Source: OLB6 sp964467455 (GTDB lineage Bacteria; Bacteroidota; Ignavibacteria; Kapaibacteriales; Kapaibacteriaceae). From it: 64,000 bases of DNA. The notes beneath the pieces were generated by a model that saw only the letters and a program-made list of their open reading frames with translations, did no database searches and was not told the origin of the DNA. How positions within the stretch are numbered: position 1 is the first letter of the stretch; each line of letters opens with the position of its first letter. The position numbers and the translations under genes were made by a program. Location: positions 1 to 64,000 of the forward strand of contig CAYXQJ010000001.1 of NCBI GenBank assembly GCA_964467455.1. Reading direction: 5' to 3'. Positions 19,288 through 28,067 of the stretch are shown here, piece after piece.

Positions 19288-19319
19288 CAGGGTTTCATTC
19301 GCCCCCTACCGAAACCCTG
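19288..19319. promoter_or_regulatory. Inverted repeat, 9-bp perfect arms, between divergent genes
   Basis: CAGGGTTTC (19288-19296) and GAAACCCTG (19311-19319) are exact reverse complements around a 14-base loop that contains the recurrent heptamer GCCCCCT. It lies 31 bases before the ECF sigma start. Either an operator for a dimeric regulator or an RNA hairpin in the sigma leader. Confidence 0.45.
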
Positions 19320-19350
19320 AGAGGAACATGGTGTCTAAGGCAAAAGGACC

Positions 19351-19914
19351 ATGCACAACGAGCCAGAGCAGGACATCATTGAACGAGCGGCCGCCGGAGA
19401 CGGGGAGGCCGTGGGGTATCTTGTGGGGGCATATCAGCAGCGGGCCCTATCGCTGGCGGTTCGGATGCTCAAGGATCGTTCGGAAGCCGAAGATGCCGTT
19501 CAGGACGCGTTTATCCGCATGTATCGGTCACTGGCGAGCTTTCGGTTCGACAGCAACTTTTCCACATGGTTCTATCGGATCGTCTACACGACCTGCCTGA
19601 ATATCTTGCGTTCGCAGCGTCGGATGCCGCTGATGGACCAGATCGATGAGGAAACGGCGCCGTCGTGGGTGGAGCCGGAGATCTTCGACACAATGGACCG
19701 AGAGTTGATCGAATCGGTGCTGCAAGAAGAGTTTGCGAACATGTCCCCTACCTATGCCGCCGTGATGGACCTGTTTTATGTGAAAGAGTGTTCGTACGAG
19801 GAGATCGTTCGTGTGACGGGCATGCCCCTCGGTACGGTCAAGACACGTCTGAATCGAGGTCGCTCAGCGCTGCGTGATGCACTGTTAAAGCGTCTTCCGG
19901 AGCTTCGATCATGA
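19351..19914 (+). CDS. ECF-family RNA polymerase sigma factor
   Basis: 187 residues. Region 2 is clear (LAVRMLKDRSEAEDAVQDAFIRMYRSL, then FSTWFYRIVYTTCLNILR), followed by an acidic linker, and region 4 has the helix-turn-helix YEEIVRVTGMPLGTVKTRLNRGRSAL. This is a SigW/RpoE-like two-domain sigma that recruits RNA polymerase to a small regulon. The next gene begins in its stop codon (ATGA) and encodes a membrane protein that is the likely anti-sigma factor. A hairpin and a heptamer array occupy the upstream gap. Confidence 0.93.
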   Translation: MHNEPEQDIIERAAAGDGEAVGYLVGAYQQRALSLAVRMLKDRSEAEDAVQDAFIRMYRSLASFRFDSNFSTWFYRIVYTTCLNILRSQRRMPLMDQIDEETAPSWVEPEIFDTMDRELIESVLQEEFANMSPTYAAVMDLFYVKECSYEEIVRVTGMPLGTVKTRLNRGRSALRDALLKRLPELRS

Positions 19915-20330
19915 CACAAGAACAACTTGATCGTTTGCTGGCAGGCCAGCTTTCGCCGTCTGAGTATGAGCGACTGAGTGCGACGTACGGTGCGGAGACG
20001 CTGCGCAGGATCATGGACGGCGACGTCCGACTTCGCGATGCCATTATGACGGTCTCTGCCCAGCCCCCTATCGATGATCTTGCGGAGCGAATCGGGAAGT
20101 CTATTGAGCAAGAACGGGCCCTACCCCGGTGGTTGCAGTTTTTGTCACGCTGGGGGGTAGCGATCGGGCTTGGACTGGTCATGATCGTTGTTGTCAGCGT
20201 GGCCCCAGTGATCCCAGACCTAATGCGTTCCATTGATGCTCCGGTGAGCCCCCTGATATGGACCATTGGCGGTATCCTGTTGATCGGATTAGCGGTTGCT
20301 TTCTATCTGGAGTTTGGAGATCGCCGATAG
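19911..20330 (+). CDS. Probable membrane anti-sigma factor
   Basis: 139 residues. A cytosolic N-terminal part of about 80 residues (LDRLLAGQLSPSEYERL at the start) is followed by two membrane helices (WGVAIGLGLVMIVVVSVAPVI and LIWTIGGILLIGLAVAFYL). No HxxxCxxC zinc anti-sigma motif is present, so this is not a ZAS-type protein. The call rests on the 4-base overlap with the sigma gene and on topology; sequence similarity to known anti-sigma factors is weak by eye. The 3' part carries the TATCTTTG box of phnC just after the stop. Confidence 0.65.
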   Translation: MTQEQLDRLLAGQLSPSEYERLSATYGAETLRRIMDGDVRLRDAIMTVSAQPPIDDLAERIGKSIEQERALPRWLQFLSRWGVAIGLGLVMIVVVSVAPVIPDLMRSIDAPVSPLIWTIGGILLIGLAVAFYLEFGDRR

Positions 20331-20332
20331 TC

Positions 20333-20340
20333 TATCTTTG
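20333..20340 (+). promoter_or_regulatory. Putative -7 box (TATCTTTG) for phnC
   Basis: Exact TAnnTTTG match ending five bases before the phnC ATG; the message should start at or next to the start codon. Confidence 0.5.
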
Positions 20341-20345
20341 TCGAT

Positions 20346-21113
20346 ATGTCGGCCTTCCTCTCCATCCGCGATCTGGTCCATACCTACAGCAATGGTTTTA
20401 CGGCCTTGCGAGGAGTGTCTTTTGATGTTGAACCGGGTGAATTCCTGGTCGTCATCGGTCTCTCCGGCAGCGGTAAATCCACGTTGCTTCGAGCGATCAA
20501 CCGGCTGATCGAACCAACGTCGGGGTCCATCCTCCTCGATGGAGTCGATGTTGCACACATCACCGGTCCGGCACTGCGCGATCATCGCGCCAGCATCGGA
20601 ATGATCTTTCAGCATTTCAATCTGATCGATCGGCACACGGTGATGGACAATGTGCTCTATGGTGCACTAGGTGCAACGCCGGCGATGGCATCGATCCTGA
20701 AGAGATTCACTCCGAAACAGCGTGAAGAAGCACTGCAGGCATTGCATGTGGTGGGCATCGCTGACAAAGCCAAGAACCGAGCTGATGCTCTCTCCGGCGG
20801 ACAACAGCAGCGAGTTGCGATCGCACGTGCCCTGATGCAGCATCCGAAGATCCTGTTGGCTGACGAACCGGTGGCATCGCTCGATCCATCGACGTCACAT
20901 TCTGTGATGCAATACCTCGAACAGATCAACAAGGAACGCGGCACCACCGTGATCTGCAACCTGCACTTTCTCTCCCTGGTGCGTCGGTATGCCACCCGCG
21001 TCATTGCGCTCAAAGGTGGCGAGCTCGTGTTCACCGGACATCCCGACGAGATCACCGATGATTGGTTCAAAACGATCTACGGCGAAGATGCCGTCGAAGT
21101 GGAGATCCGATAG
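20346..21113 (+). CDS. phnC: Phosphonate/phosphate-type ABC transporter ATPase (PhnC-like)
   Basis: 255 residues: Walker A GLSGSGKST, Q-loop MIFQHFNLI, signature LSGGQQQRVAIARAL, Walker B ILLADEPVASLD and the H-loop in NLHFLSLVRRYA. The overall sequence, including FNLIDRHTVMDNVLYGALG, is the PhnC subfamily, which drives uptake of phosphonates or related oxyanions with PhnE. The permease gene starts directly at its stop codon. No substrate-binding phnD is in this cluster, and no C-P lyase gene is seen. Confidence 0.93.
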   Translation: MSAFLSIRDLVHTYSNGFTALRGVSFDVEPGEFLVVIGLSGSGKSTLLRAINRLIEPTSGSILLDGVDVAHITGPALRDHRASIGMIFQHFNLIDRHTVMDNVLYGALGATPAMASILKRFTPKQREEALQALHVVGIADKAKNRADALSGGQQQRVAIARALMQHPKILLADEPVASLDPSTSHSVMQYLEQINKERGTTVICNLHFLSLVRRYATRVIALKGGELVFTGHPDEITDDWFKTIYGEDAVEVEIR

Positions 21114-22130
21114 ATGAAGTGGCGCATTCCCGTTTCCGCCTCCGTGTTGGATCTCTTCGTTGGTGCGTATCTCTATGCCGCCATCGGCAAAGTGATCATA
21201 CCCGAACTCCTAACGATCTCTTCTCCGTGGTCATCGATCGATACGATCCTGACGATCGTCTTTGCATTATTCACTGTGGTCGTCGGTGCTGTTGCCGAGA
21301 TCTCGCTCGGTGCGTTCTTTATCCGTGGCGCCCTTCCGACAGAAGATCGCCCCACCGGACGGTTGTGGACGCAGCATCTTGGCTGGCTCACCTTCAGCGT
21401 CAGCGTCCTCGCCGGCTGGATCCTCACCGAGATCTCTCCGATCGAGTTCTTTTCCGGTAATGGGTTGAAAGGGGCAGGCAGGATCTTTGGTGCGTTGCTC
21501 ACACCCAATTTTGACATTATTGGTGAAGCGCTTGATGCGATGGTCGTGACGATCTTCACGGCCTTCATGTCAACGATCATTGCCGTCCCGTTGGCCTTCC
21601 TCCTGGCGTTTCCGGCAGCACGCAATGTGATGAATCAAGGTCCGATGGAGCGGTCGATCTATTCCGGACTACGCGCAATCTTGAACATTACGCGATCGAT
21701 GGAACCCATTATCTGGGCCATCATCTTCTCCGTATGGGTAGGCATCGGCCCCTTTGCCGGTATGTTGGCCTTGGTGGTGCACACGATCTCATCGCTGGCA
21801 AAGCAATATTCGGAGCAGATCGAAGATGTTGACGACGGACCCATTGAAGCGATCTCCGCCACCGGTGCTACGCGACTGCAGGTGTTGTGGTTCGCCATTG
21901 TGCCGCAGTGTGTGATCCCCTTTCTCTCCTTCACGATCTACCGCTGGGACATAAACGTCCGCATGGCTACCATCATCGGCTTTGTCGGCGGCGGCGGCAT
22001 CGGTACACTGCTGACGCAGTATCAAGGTGTAAGTAAGTTCCACGAAGTTGGCACATTGGTCATCGTCATCACCGCCGTCGTGTGGCTGCTCGACGTTGCC
22101 AGTGCCCGTATACGCGAGGCATTGAAGTGA
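21114..22130 (+). CDS. phnE: Phosphonate-type ABC transporter permease (PhnE-like)
   Basis: 338 residues, longer than the usual ~260-280 because of an N-terminal extension of about 80 residues with extra hydrophobic helices (VLDLFVGAYLYAAIGKVIIP, ILTIVFALFTVVVGAVAEISLG). The core begins near LGWLTFSVSVLAGW and has the ABC permease EAA loop EAISATGATRLQVLWFAIVP that docks on PhnC. The abutting stop/start with phnC shows coupling. Because phnD is missing locally, the substrate cannot be assigned and the binding protein must be encoded elsewhere or be unnecessary. Confidence 0.9.
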   Translation: MKWRIPVSASVLDLFVGAYLYAAIGKVIIPELLTISSPWSSIDTILTIVFALFTVVVGAVAEISLGAFFIRGALPTEDRPTGRLWTQHLGWLTFSVSVLAGWILTEISPIEFFSGNGLKGAGRIFGALLTPNFDIIGEALDAMVVTIFTAFMSTIIAVPLAFLLAFPAARNVMNQGPMERSIYSGLRAILNITRSMEPIIWAIIFSVWVGIGPFAGMLALVVHTISSLAKQYSEQIEDVDDGPIEAISATGATRLQVLWFAIVPQCVIPFLSFTIYRWDINVRMATIIGFVGGGGIGTLLTQYQGVSKFHEVGTLVIVITAVVWLLDVASARIREALK

Positions 22131-22131
22131 T

Positions 22132-22413
22132 ATGGCACGGATCCAACAAACCTTCGAGACCAATAAGTCTGTTGCCGAGATGCGGTCGCTCCTCGATACC
22201 AAGGTGCTCACCCGTCCCGAGATCTCCCTTCTGCTCAATGACCACCGCTGGGACGGTAACGTCCTCCACGCCTCCGGCAGTCTTGGTCAAGGCACTGTCA
22301 CACTTGAACACGGTCGCGCCACTATCGATATCGAATTGTCCATGTTCGGCTCTGCCGCCAAAGGCAAGATCGAACAAACCCTCAATTCCACATTCAAGCA
22401 ACTAACAGACTAA
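22132..22413 (+). CDS. Small protein resembling the polyhydroxyalkanoate-granule-region family
   Basis: 93 residues, starting one base after the phnE stop. The pattern ISLLLNDHRWDGNVLHASGS followed by GTVTLEHGRATIDIELSM and KGKIEQTLNSTFKQL recalls the putative polyhydroxyalkanoic acid system family (an HxW-D strand, a beta-rich centre and a C-terminal amphipathic helix). No signal peptide. Function is not known; the fold looks like a small lipid/polymer-binding START-like domain. Its assignment is tentative. Confidence 0.55.
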   Translation: MARIQQTFETNKSVAEMRSLLDTKVLTRPEISLLLNDHRWDGNVLHASGSLGQGTVTLEHGRATIDIELSMFGSAAKGKIEQTLNSTFKQLTD

Positions 22414-22415
22414 TT

Positions 22416-22479
22416 CTAGCCCTCTAGCTATCTAGCCCTCTAGCTATCTAGCTGACTAGCCGACTAGCTGACTAACATG
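22416..22479. repeat. 8-bp-period CTAG tandem array ending in the dnaE start codon
   Basis: Seven octamers that each begin with CTAG (CTAGCCCT, CTAGCTAT, CTAGCCCT, CTAGCTAT, CTAGCTGA, CTAGCCGA, CTAGCTGA), then CTAACATG whose last three bases are the dnaE ATG. CTAACAGA and CTAATT just before extend the pattern over the previous stop codon. The first four units are an exact 16-bp duplication. Confidence 0.9.
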
Positions 22480-25400
22480 AGTTTCGTCCACCTCCACAAC
22501 CACACCTTCTACTCCCTTCTTGATGCGGCTGCCGCACCCGAGAAGTTGATCCTTGCTGCGAAGGAAGATGGTCAGTCGGCGATCGCCATCACCGACCACG
22601 GCGTGATGTTCGGATGCTTCGAGTTTTATAAAAAGGCGAAGAAGCACGGCATCAAACCCATCATCGGTTGTGAGGTCTACATTGCCGTCAAGAGTCATAC
22701 CGATCGTGAGAAATATGCTGATGCCGGCAAGAAGCGCAACTATTACCACCTCGTCCTACTTGCGAAGAATGAGACGGGCTACAAGAACCTCATCAAGCTA
22801 ACCTCCATCGGACACACGGCAGGGTTCTACTACAAACCACGGATCGACTTCGATCTGCTCCGACAACATCACGAAGGATTGATCGCCACCTCTGCCTGTT
22901 TGGCTGGGCCGATCAACGCTCCTCTGTTGGCCGGAGACATGGACACGGCGAAGAAGAATGCCTTGCTCTTGAAAGACATCTTCGGTGAAGATTTCTATAT
23001 CGAACTGCAAGACCATGGACTGCCAGAAGACAAGCAGGTCTTGGAATATGCGCCGAAGCTGGCCAAGGAGATCGGCGTCAAGATCGTGGTCACAAATGAC
23101 GCGCACTACATCACAAAGGAACACGCTGCGGCGCACAACGTGATGCTGCACATCAACAAGGATGCGGCCTTCGCGAAGGAGACAAACTTCGATGTGCGCC
23201 GTGACCTTCGCTACCGCGTACCTGAGATGTATCTCAAGACGCAGCAGCAGATGAAGGACCTATTCAAGGACTTCTCGGAAGGGATCGAATCCACACTAGA
23301 GATCGCTGAAAAGATCGACCTGAAGATCCCCGACAAACTGCAGATGCCGCAGTTCCCGATCCCGGAAGAGTCGGATGCCACCACGCTTGACGACTACCTC
23401 GAAGAACTGACGATGCGTGGTCTGGAAGAGCGCTATTCGGTGATGACCTCGGAGATCCTTGACCGTGTCGGCTTTGAGCTCACGGTGATCAAGAAGATGG
23501 GCTATTCGGGCTACTTCCTGATCGTGCAGGACTTCATTCGTGCCGCACGCGACATGGGTGTGCGTGTCGGACCTGGTCGTGGTTCTGCCGCCGGGTCATT
23601 GGTCGCCTATGCCCTGCGCATCACCGACATTGACCCCTTGAAGTATGATCTGCTGTTCGAGCGCTTCCTCAATCCAGATCGGGTATCGATGCCCGATATT
23701 GACGTTGACTTCTCGGACGACAAGCGCGATCGGGTGATCGCCTACGTCAAAGAAAAGTACGGTGCCGAATCGGTCGCCCAGATCATCACGTTTGGTACAC
23801 TCTCTTCGCGTGCAGTGTTGAAAGATGTTGGACGTGTTCTGGGGATCGACCTTTCGACGATCAACTCCATCACGGACAAGATCCCGGTCGTGATGGGTAA
23901 GGTTCCGCCCCTTAAAGAAGCCCTTGAACTGCCTGAGCTCAAGTGGGTCAAGGAATCTACAGACCAAAAGATCAAGGATCTGATCGAGTATTCGCTAGTG
24001 CTTGAAGGTTTTGCCCGGAACTCCTCGCTCCATGCTGCCGGTGTGGTGATCGCACCGGGGCCGATCTCGGACTACGTGCCGGTGTATAAGACGCCGCAGA
24101 CCGAGCCGGCAACGCAGTACAACATGAAGGACCTCGAAGAGGCCGGCTTGTTGAAGATGGACTTTCTTGGCCTTCGCACACTGTCGATCATCGACAATAC
24201 GCTTGACCAGATCAAACGTAATCACGGCATTGAGATCGATCTCGATAAGATCCCCTTCGACGATCCCGAGACGTATGAGATGTTCGGACGCGGGCAGACG
24301 CTCGCTGTCTTCCAATTTGAATCCGAGCCAATGCAGGATGCGATGCGGAAACTCAAACCGCAGTCGTTGGAAGATCTCATCGCCATGAACGCCTTGTATC
24401 GACCGGGTCCGATGGACAACATCCCGGACTTCATCGATCGTCGGCATGGACGGAAGTCCATTGAATATCTGCACGACTTGATGGTCCCCGTCCTCGAGCG
24501 TACCTACGGTGTGATCGTCTATCAAGAACAGGTCATGCAGCTCGTCCAGGTATTGGCCGGCTTCACGCTGGCCCAAGCCGACTTGATGCGTCGCGCCATG
24601 GGTAAGAAGGACGAGAAGCTCATGGCCGAGCAACGCACCTTGTTCATTCAGGGGGCTGAGCAGCACGCTCAGATCGAAGCAAAACTTGCCGGACAGATCT
24701 TCGACCTCATTCAGAAGTTCGCATCCTACGGTTTCAACAAATCACATTCGGCTGCGTATGCCTATTTGGCCTATCAGACGGCATACCTGAAGACACACTA
24801 CACGGCAGAGTTCCTTGCTGCGAACATGACGGCCGAACTCAACGATCAGGCCAAGATCGTTGCCTTGATGGAAGAAGCAAAGAGGTATCAGATCTCCGTC
24901 AAGCCCCCTGACATCAATCAGTCGGTGGCGACCTTTGTGGCAAAAGACGGTGAGATCTATTTCGGCATGGCGGCGATCAAGAACGTCGGTATCAGCGCCG
25001 TCGATTCGATCATCGAAGCGCGCAGTGAAGGCCCCTTTATCTCGATCTTCGACGTGGTAAGTCGGATAGATCCTAAGGTGGCCAATAAGAGGGTCCTTGA
25101 AGCACTGGTCTGTGCCGGTGCATTGGATTCGCTCAAGAACGGACATCGGGCTCAGCTATATGCTGTGATCGAGACGGCGGTAGAGTATGCCAAGAAAACG
25201 CAACAAGGTGGACCAACTTCGATGGATTCGTTGTTCGGCGATGCCGAGGTGACGAAACCGGTCGAACCGGGTCTGCCGCCGATCGAGCCATGGCCGGAGC
25301 GTGAACGTCTGCACAAGGAACGCGAATACCTGAACTTCTACATTAGTGGTCACCCGCTGCAAGAATATGCGACGGCCGTGCAGTCGTTCTCAACATTGAA

Positions 25401-25929
25401 TCTTGGCAAGATCGATCCCGAGAAGCATGATTCGGTCGTGCGGTTGTGCGGTATCATCAGCGACATCCGCACCAGACTAGACAAACGAGAGAACACCATT
25501 GCCTTTGTGCGTGTCGAGCAATACACCGGCGCGTGTGAATGTGTGTTCTGGAGCGACAAGTACAAACAGTTCGGCGAGGTTCTCCAGCCAGACGCGATCC
25601 TCGTCTTCGTTGGACGTTGCGAGATCAACGGCTCGAACGTCAAGATCTACGTGGATGACGTCCTGACGATGAAACAAGCCGAACAACGGTTGGCCAAAGG
25701 ATACGTGTTGCGATTGGATGCCGAACGCGTGCAGGTTGAACAGCTGCAGACGTTGCGCGAGCGTTGCAACGTTGGTGAAGCTACTGCTTCGTTGACCTTT
25801 ATCGTGAACCGACCCGACGGCAAGGTCCAGTATCACACCATGGCCAAGATCCCCTATTCGAACGAGACAACGGCCTTCCTCAAGGAAACGTTTGGTGATG
25901 CCAATGTCCTACTTGAGACCGAGCATTAA
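22477..25929 (+). CDS. dnaE: DNA polymerase III subunit alpha
   Basis: 1150 residues. Order: PHP domain (HLHNHTFYSLLDAA, TDHGVMFG), palm with the catalytic aspartates in PDIDVDFSDDKRD (about 405), fingers with the GRGSAAGSLVAY region, tandem HhH and an OB fold near residues 985-1060 (TIAFVRVEQYTGACECVFWSD). This is the DnaE1-type replicative polymerase, the core of the chromosomal replicase. No intein is inserted. It has no room for an ordinary promoter or Shine-Dalgarno sequence: the stretch immediately before its ATG is the CTAG octamer array. Confidence 0.97.
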   Translation: MSFVHLHNHTFYSLLDAAAAPEKLILAAKEDGQSAIAITDHGVMFGCFEFYKKAKKHGIKPIIGCEVYIAVKSHTDREKYADAGKKRNYYHLVLLAKNETGYKNLIKLTSIGHTAGFYYKPRIDFDLLRQHHEGLIATSACLAGPINAPLLAGDMDTAKKNALLLKDIFGEDFYIELQDHGLPEDKQVLEYAPKLAKEIGVKIVVTNDAHYITKEHAAAHNVMLHINKDAAFAKETNFDVRRDLRYRVPEMYLKTQQQMKDLFKDFSEGIESTLEIAEKIDLKIPDKLQMPQFPIPEESDATTLDDYLEELTMRGLEERYSVMTSEILDRVGFELTVIKKMGYSGYFLIVQDFIRAARDMGVRVGPGRGSAAGSLVAYALRITDIDPLKYDLLFERFLNPDRVSMPDIDVDFSDDKRDRVIAYVKEKYGAESVAQIITFGTLSSRAVLKDVGRVLGIDLSTINSITDKIPVVMGKVPPLKEALELPELKWVKESTDQKIKDLIEYSLVLEGFARNSSLHAAGVVIAPGPISDYVPVYKTPQTEPATQYNMKDLEEAGLLKMDFLGLRTLSIIDNTLDQIKRNHGIEIDLDKIPFDDPETYEMFGRGQTLAVFQFESEPMQDAMRKLKPQSLEDLIAMNALYRPGPMDNIPDFIDRRHGRKSIEYLHDLMVPVLERTYGVIVYQEQVMQLVQVLAGFTLAQADLMRRAMGKKDEKLMAEQRTLFIQGAEQHAQIEAKLAGQIFDLIQKFASYGFNKSHSAAYAYLAYQTAYLKTHYTAEFLAANMTAELNDQAKIVALMEEAKRYQISVKPPDINQSVATFVAKDGEIYFGMAAIKNVGISAVDSIIEARSEGPFISIFDVVSRIDPKVANKRVLEALVCAGALDSLKNGHRAQLYAVIETAVEYAKKTQQGGPTSMDSLFGDAEVTKPVEPGLPPIEPWPERERLHKEREYLNFYISGHPLQEYATAVQSFSTLNLGKIDPEKHDSVVRLCGIISDIRTRLDKRENTIAFVRVEQYTGACECVFWSDKYKQFGEVLQPDAILVFVGRCEINGSNVKIYVDDVLTMKQAEQRLAKGYVLRLDAERVQVEQLQTLRERCNVGEATASLTFIVNRPDGKVQYHTMAKIPYSNETTAFLKETFGDANVLLETEH

Positions 25930-25935
25930 GCCCGC

Positions 25936-27147
25936 ATGGAACGCCTGACGAGTGCACTGGGCATCATCGTGATCTTGGCGATCGCGTGGGCGTGGTCAGG
26001 AGATCGGCGTGCGGTCAACCGTCGGACGGTCCTTTGGGGACTCGCACTTCAACTCATCTTAGCGATCCTCGTTGTTGCGTTTCCGCCAGGCGTCAAGGCT
26101 TTCGAGGCCATCGGTGGTGGTGTCTCATGGTTCTTAGGATTCGCCAACGATGGTGCTGTGTTTTTGTTCGGTGACCTTGCCAGGTCTGATAAGCGTTCTC
26201 AATTCGGCTTCCAGTTCGCACTGACGATCATGCCGATCATCGTTTTCCTCAGTGCGTTCATGGCCGGACTCTACCATTTGGGTGTGGTGCAAAGGGTCGT
26301 CCGTGGGATGGCCTGGGTGATGCAGCGGACGATGAAGACTACGGCCATCGAGTCGTTGAGTGCTGCAGCGAATGTCTTCCTCGGTCAAACCGAAGCACCG
26401 CTGATCATTCGTCCATACATCGCAACGGCTACAACATCGGAGTTGTTCGCCTTGATGGTCGGAGGATTCGCCACGATCGCCGGTTCTACGATGGGCGTGT
26501 ACATTGCCATGGGCGTGCCGGCCAACTACTTGATCATTGCGAGTCTGTTGGCGGCACCGGGTGGACTTGCGTTGTCGAAGATCGTCATGCCGCAGGTTGC
26601 CTCGCACGACACGGTTGACGTACGTGAGTCATCACCTGTCGAAGGAGGGTCGAACATCGTCGATGCCATTGCACGCGGAGCCTTGGATGGTTTTAAGATC
26701 GCCGTGAATGTTATTGTCGTGTTGCTCGCGTTCAAGGCACTTGTGGCACTGTTCGATGCCACGTTGGCGATGGCCTCACTTCCATCATTCGATGTGATCC
26801 TCGGATATGCCTTTACGCCATTCGCATGGCTTACCGGCGTACCGATGTCGGAAGTACAAACGCTGGCGTCGCTTCTCGGGGTAAAGATCAGCCAGACGGA
26901 GTTCCTGGCCTACGAGAAACTGTCAATGCTGATCTCGCAAGGGGCGATCTCCCCTCGTACGGTCTCTATTGCCACAGTGGCTCTCTGCGGCTTTGCCAAT
27001 ATTCTGAGTATCGGCATCCAGATCGGCGGCTTTGGCATCATGGCACCGGAACGACGCGGAGACGTTGCCCGCCTCGGATTCAAAGCCATGGTGATCGGTG
27101 CACTGGCGAACCTTCTCGCCGCCTGCGTGGTTGGCTTATTCGTCTAG
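25936..27147 (+). CDS. Concentrative nucleoside transporter (NupC/CNT family)
   Basis: 403 residues, polytopic. The CNT signatures are GQTEAPLIIRPYI (about 155), GGFATIAGSTMGVYIAMGVPANYLI and the closing Gate domain with GFANILSIGIQIGGFGIMAPERR. The family imports nucleosides with Na+ or H+. Starts six bases after dnaE and overlaps the convergent Spy-like gene by 12 bases at its 3' end. Confidence 0.94.
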   Translation: MERLTSALGIIVILAIAWAWSGDRRAVNRRTVLWGLALQLILAILVVAFPPGVKAFEAIGGGVSWFLGFANDGAVFLFGDLARSDKRSQFGFQFALTIMPIIVFLSAFMAGLYHLGVVQRVVRGMAWVMQRTMKTTAIESLSAAANVFLGQTEAPLIIRPYIATATTSELFALMVGGFATIAGSTMGVYIAMGVPANYLIIASLLAAPGGLALSKIVMPQVASHDTVDVRESSPVEGGSNIVDAIARGALDGFKIAVNVIVVLLAFKALVALFDATLAMASLPSFDVILGYAFTPFAWLTGVPMSEVQTLASLLGVKISQTEFLAYEKLSMLISQGAISPRTVSIATVALCGFANILSIGIQIGGFGIMAPERRGDVARLGFKAMVIGALANLLAACVVGLFV

Positions 27148-27636
27148 CCCATCACGTCGCATCTTCTTCATGCGGTCCATGATCATACGTTGAAGTTCGT
27201 CGCGAAAGCGTGCTTCGAACACCACGTACTGAGCGTACTGTTTTGTTGACAGGATCGGCTTGAGCTCGTCAAAACGCGATTCGATCGTTTTCTCAAGGTC
27301 ACGGATCAGATTCCGAAGTGCTAACGTCTTCTCACCGAGTTCTGCGTCAGAGGCACCGCGTCCAATGGCTCCTTGTAGGTCACGTGCCGCCGCATCGATC
27401 TTTATTTGTTGCTCATGAAAGCGGTCTTGGTGTCTGTTGTAGACCGCAAAAAAACGCTCGACCTGATCACCCTTGAGATCAAGAATGTCGAGTAGCTTGA
27501 CCTTACGCAGGTCTTCAATGCGCTGACGCATCTTCTCCCGTTTCGGAGCACCATCGCCCGGCTGAGCGCAGACACCTTGAAATGCCCCAACGACCAAAAG
27601 CAGGAACATGACAAGCAATACTGGAACGCGTCTCAT
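27136..27636 (-). CDS. Spy/CpxP-like periplasmic protein (LTxxQ/metal-sensor type)
   Basis: 166 residues with a signal peptide (VPVLLVMFLLLVVGAFQGVCAQ) and a fully helical mature part. LKGDQVERFFAVYNRHQDRF and ILSTKQYAQYVVFEARFRDEL occupy the places of the two LTxxQ-like segments of Spy/CpxP/CnrX proteins, periplasmic chaperones or metal-responsive sensors. Start ATG overlaps the stop of the preceding anti-sigma-like gene (TAATG), with GGAGGAG just before, so the three genes from the ECF sigma downward form one translationally coupled operon. Confidence 0.75.
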   Translation of the reverse strand: MRRVPVLLVMFLLLVVGAFQGVCAQPGDGAPKREKMRQRIEDLRKVKLLDILDLKGDQVERFFAVYNRHQDRFHEQQIKIDAAARDLQGAIGRGASDAELGEKTLALRNLIRDLEKTIESRFDELKPILSTKQYAQYVVFEARFRDELQRMIMDRMKKMRRDGLDE

Positions 27637-28067
27637 TACATCTCCTCCAACAGTGCGTCGATGTCTTGATCGGTCAAGATCGTTGGTTCGACTTCGGCGA
27701 CCTCGACGATCCGATCGATGGCTTGCTCATCGATCACTTCCGAAAGATACTCAGCAGCCAGTGTTTCAGAGTCCATATCAGAGATCGCAGGTTCGGTTAC
27801 GGCGGTGACGGTCGGTGTTGGTGTTGGTTCAACAACATCACGTGTCGGAGGCGTCACCATCCACAAGACAACAGCTGCCGTGGCTGCCGTGGCGGCAACA
27901 GAGACACGCAGGAACCACTGCCGACGGCTTCGGCGTACCTGAAGCGCATTGACGACATCAACACTCAGGTTGCGTGTTGCGCGGTCCATATGTTCCTGAT
28001 AGGCCTCACGGCCGATCTGCTTTTTGGCCGCATCCAGAATCCGTTCGTCGTCGCGTTCAGCGTTCAT
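27636..28067 (-). CDS. Probable single-pass anti-sigma factor
   Basis: 143 residues. A cytosolic N-terminus of about 70 residues, one membrane helix (FLRVSVAATAATAAVVLWMV) and an acidic, Thr/Pro-rich extracytoplasmic tail (TPTPTVTAVTEP). It starts inside the upstream sigma gene (11-base overlap), which fixes the ATG at 28067. No zinc motif. The arrangement of sigma, membrane protein and periplasmic Spy/CnrX-like protein mirrors CnrH-CnrY-CnrX-type modules. Function inferred from gene order. Confidence 0.65.
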   Translation of the reverse strand: MNAERDDERILDAAKKQIGREAYQEHMDRATRNLSVDVVNALQVRRSRRQWFLRVSVAATAATAAVVLWMVTPPTRDVVEPTPTPTVTAVTEPAISDMDSETLAAEYLSEVIDEQAIDRIVEVAEVEPTILTDQDIDALLEEM

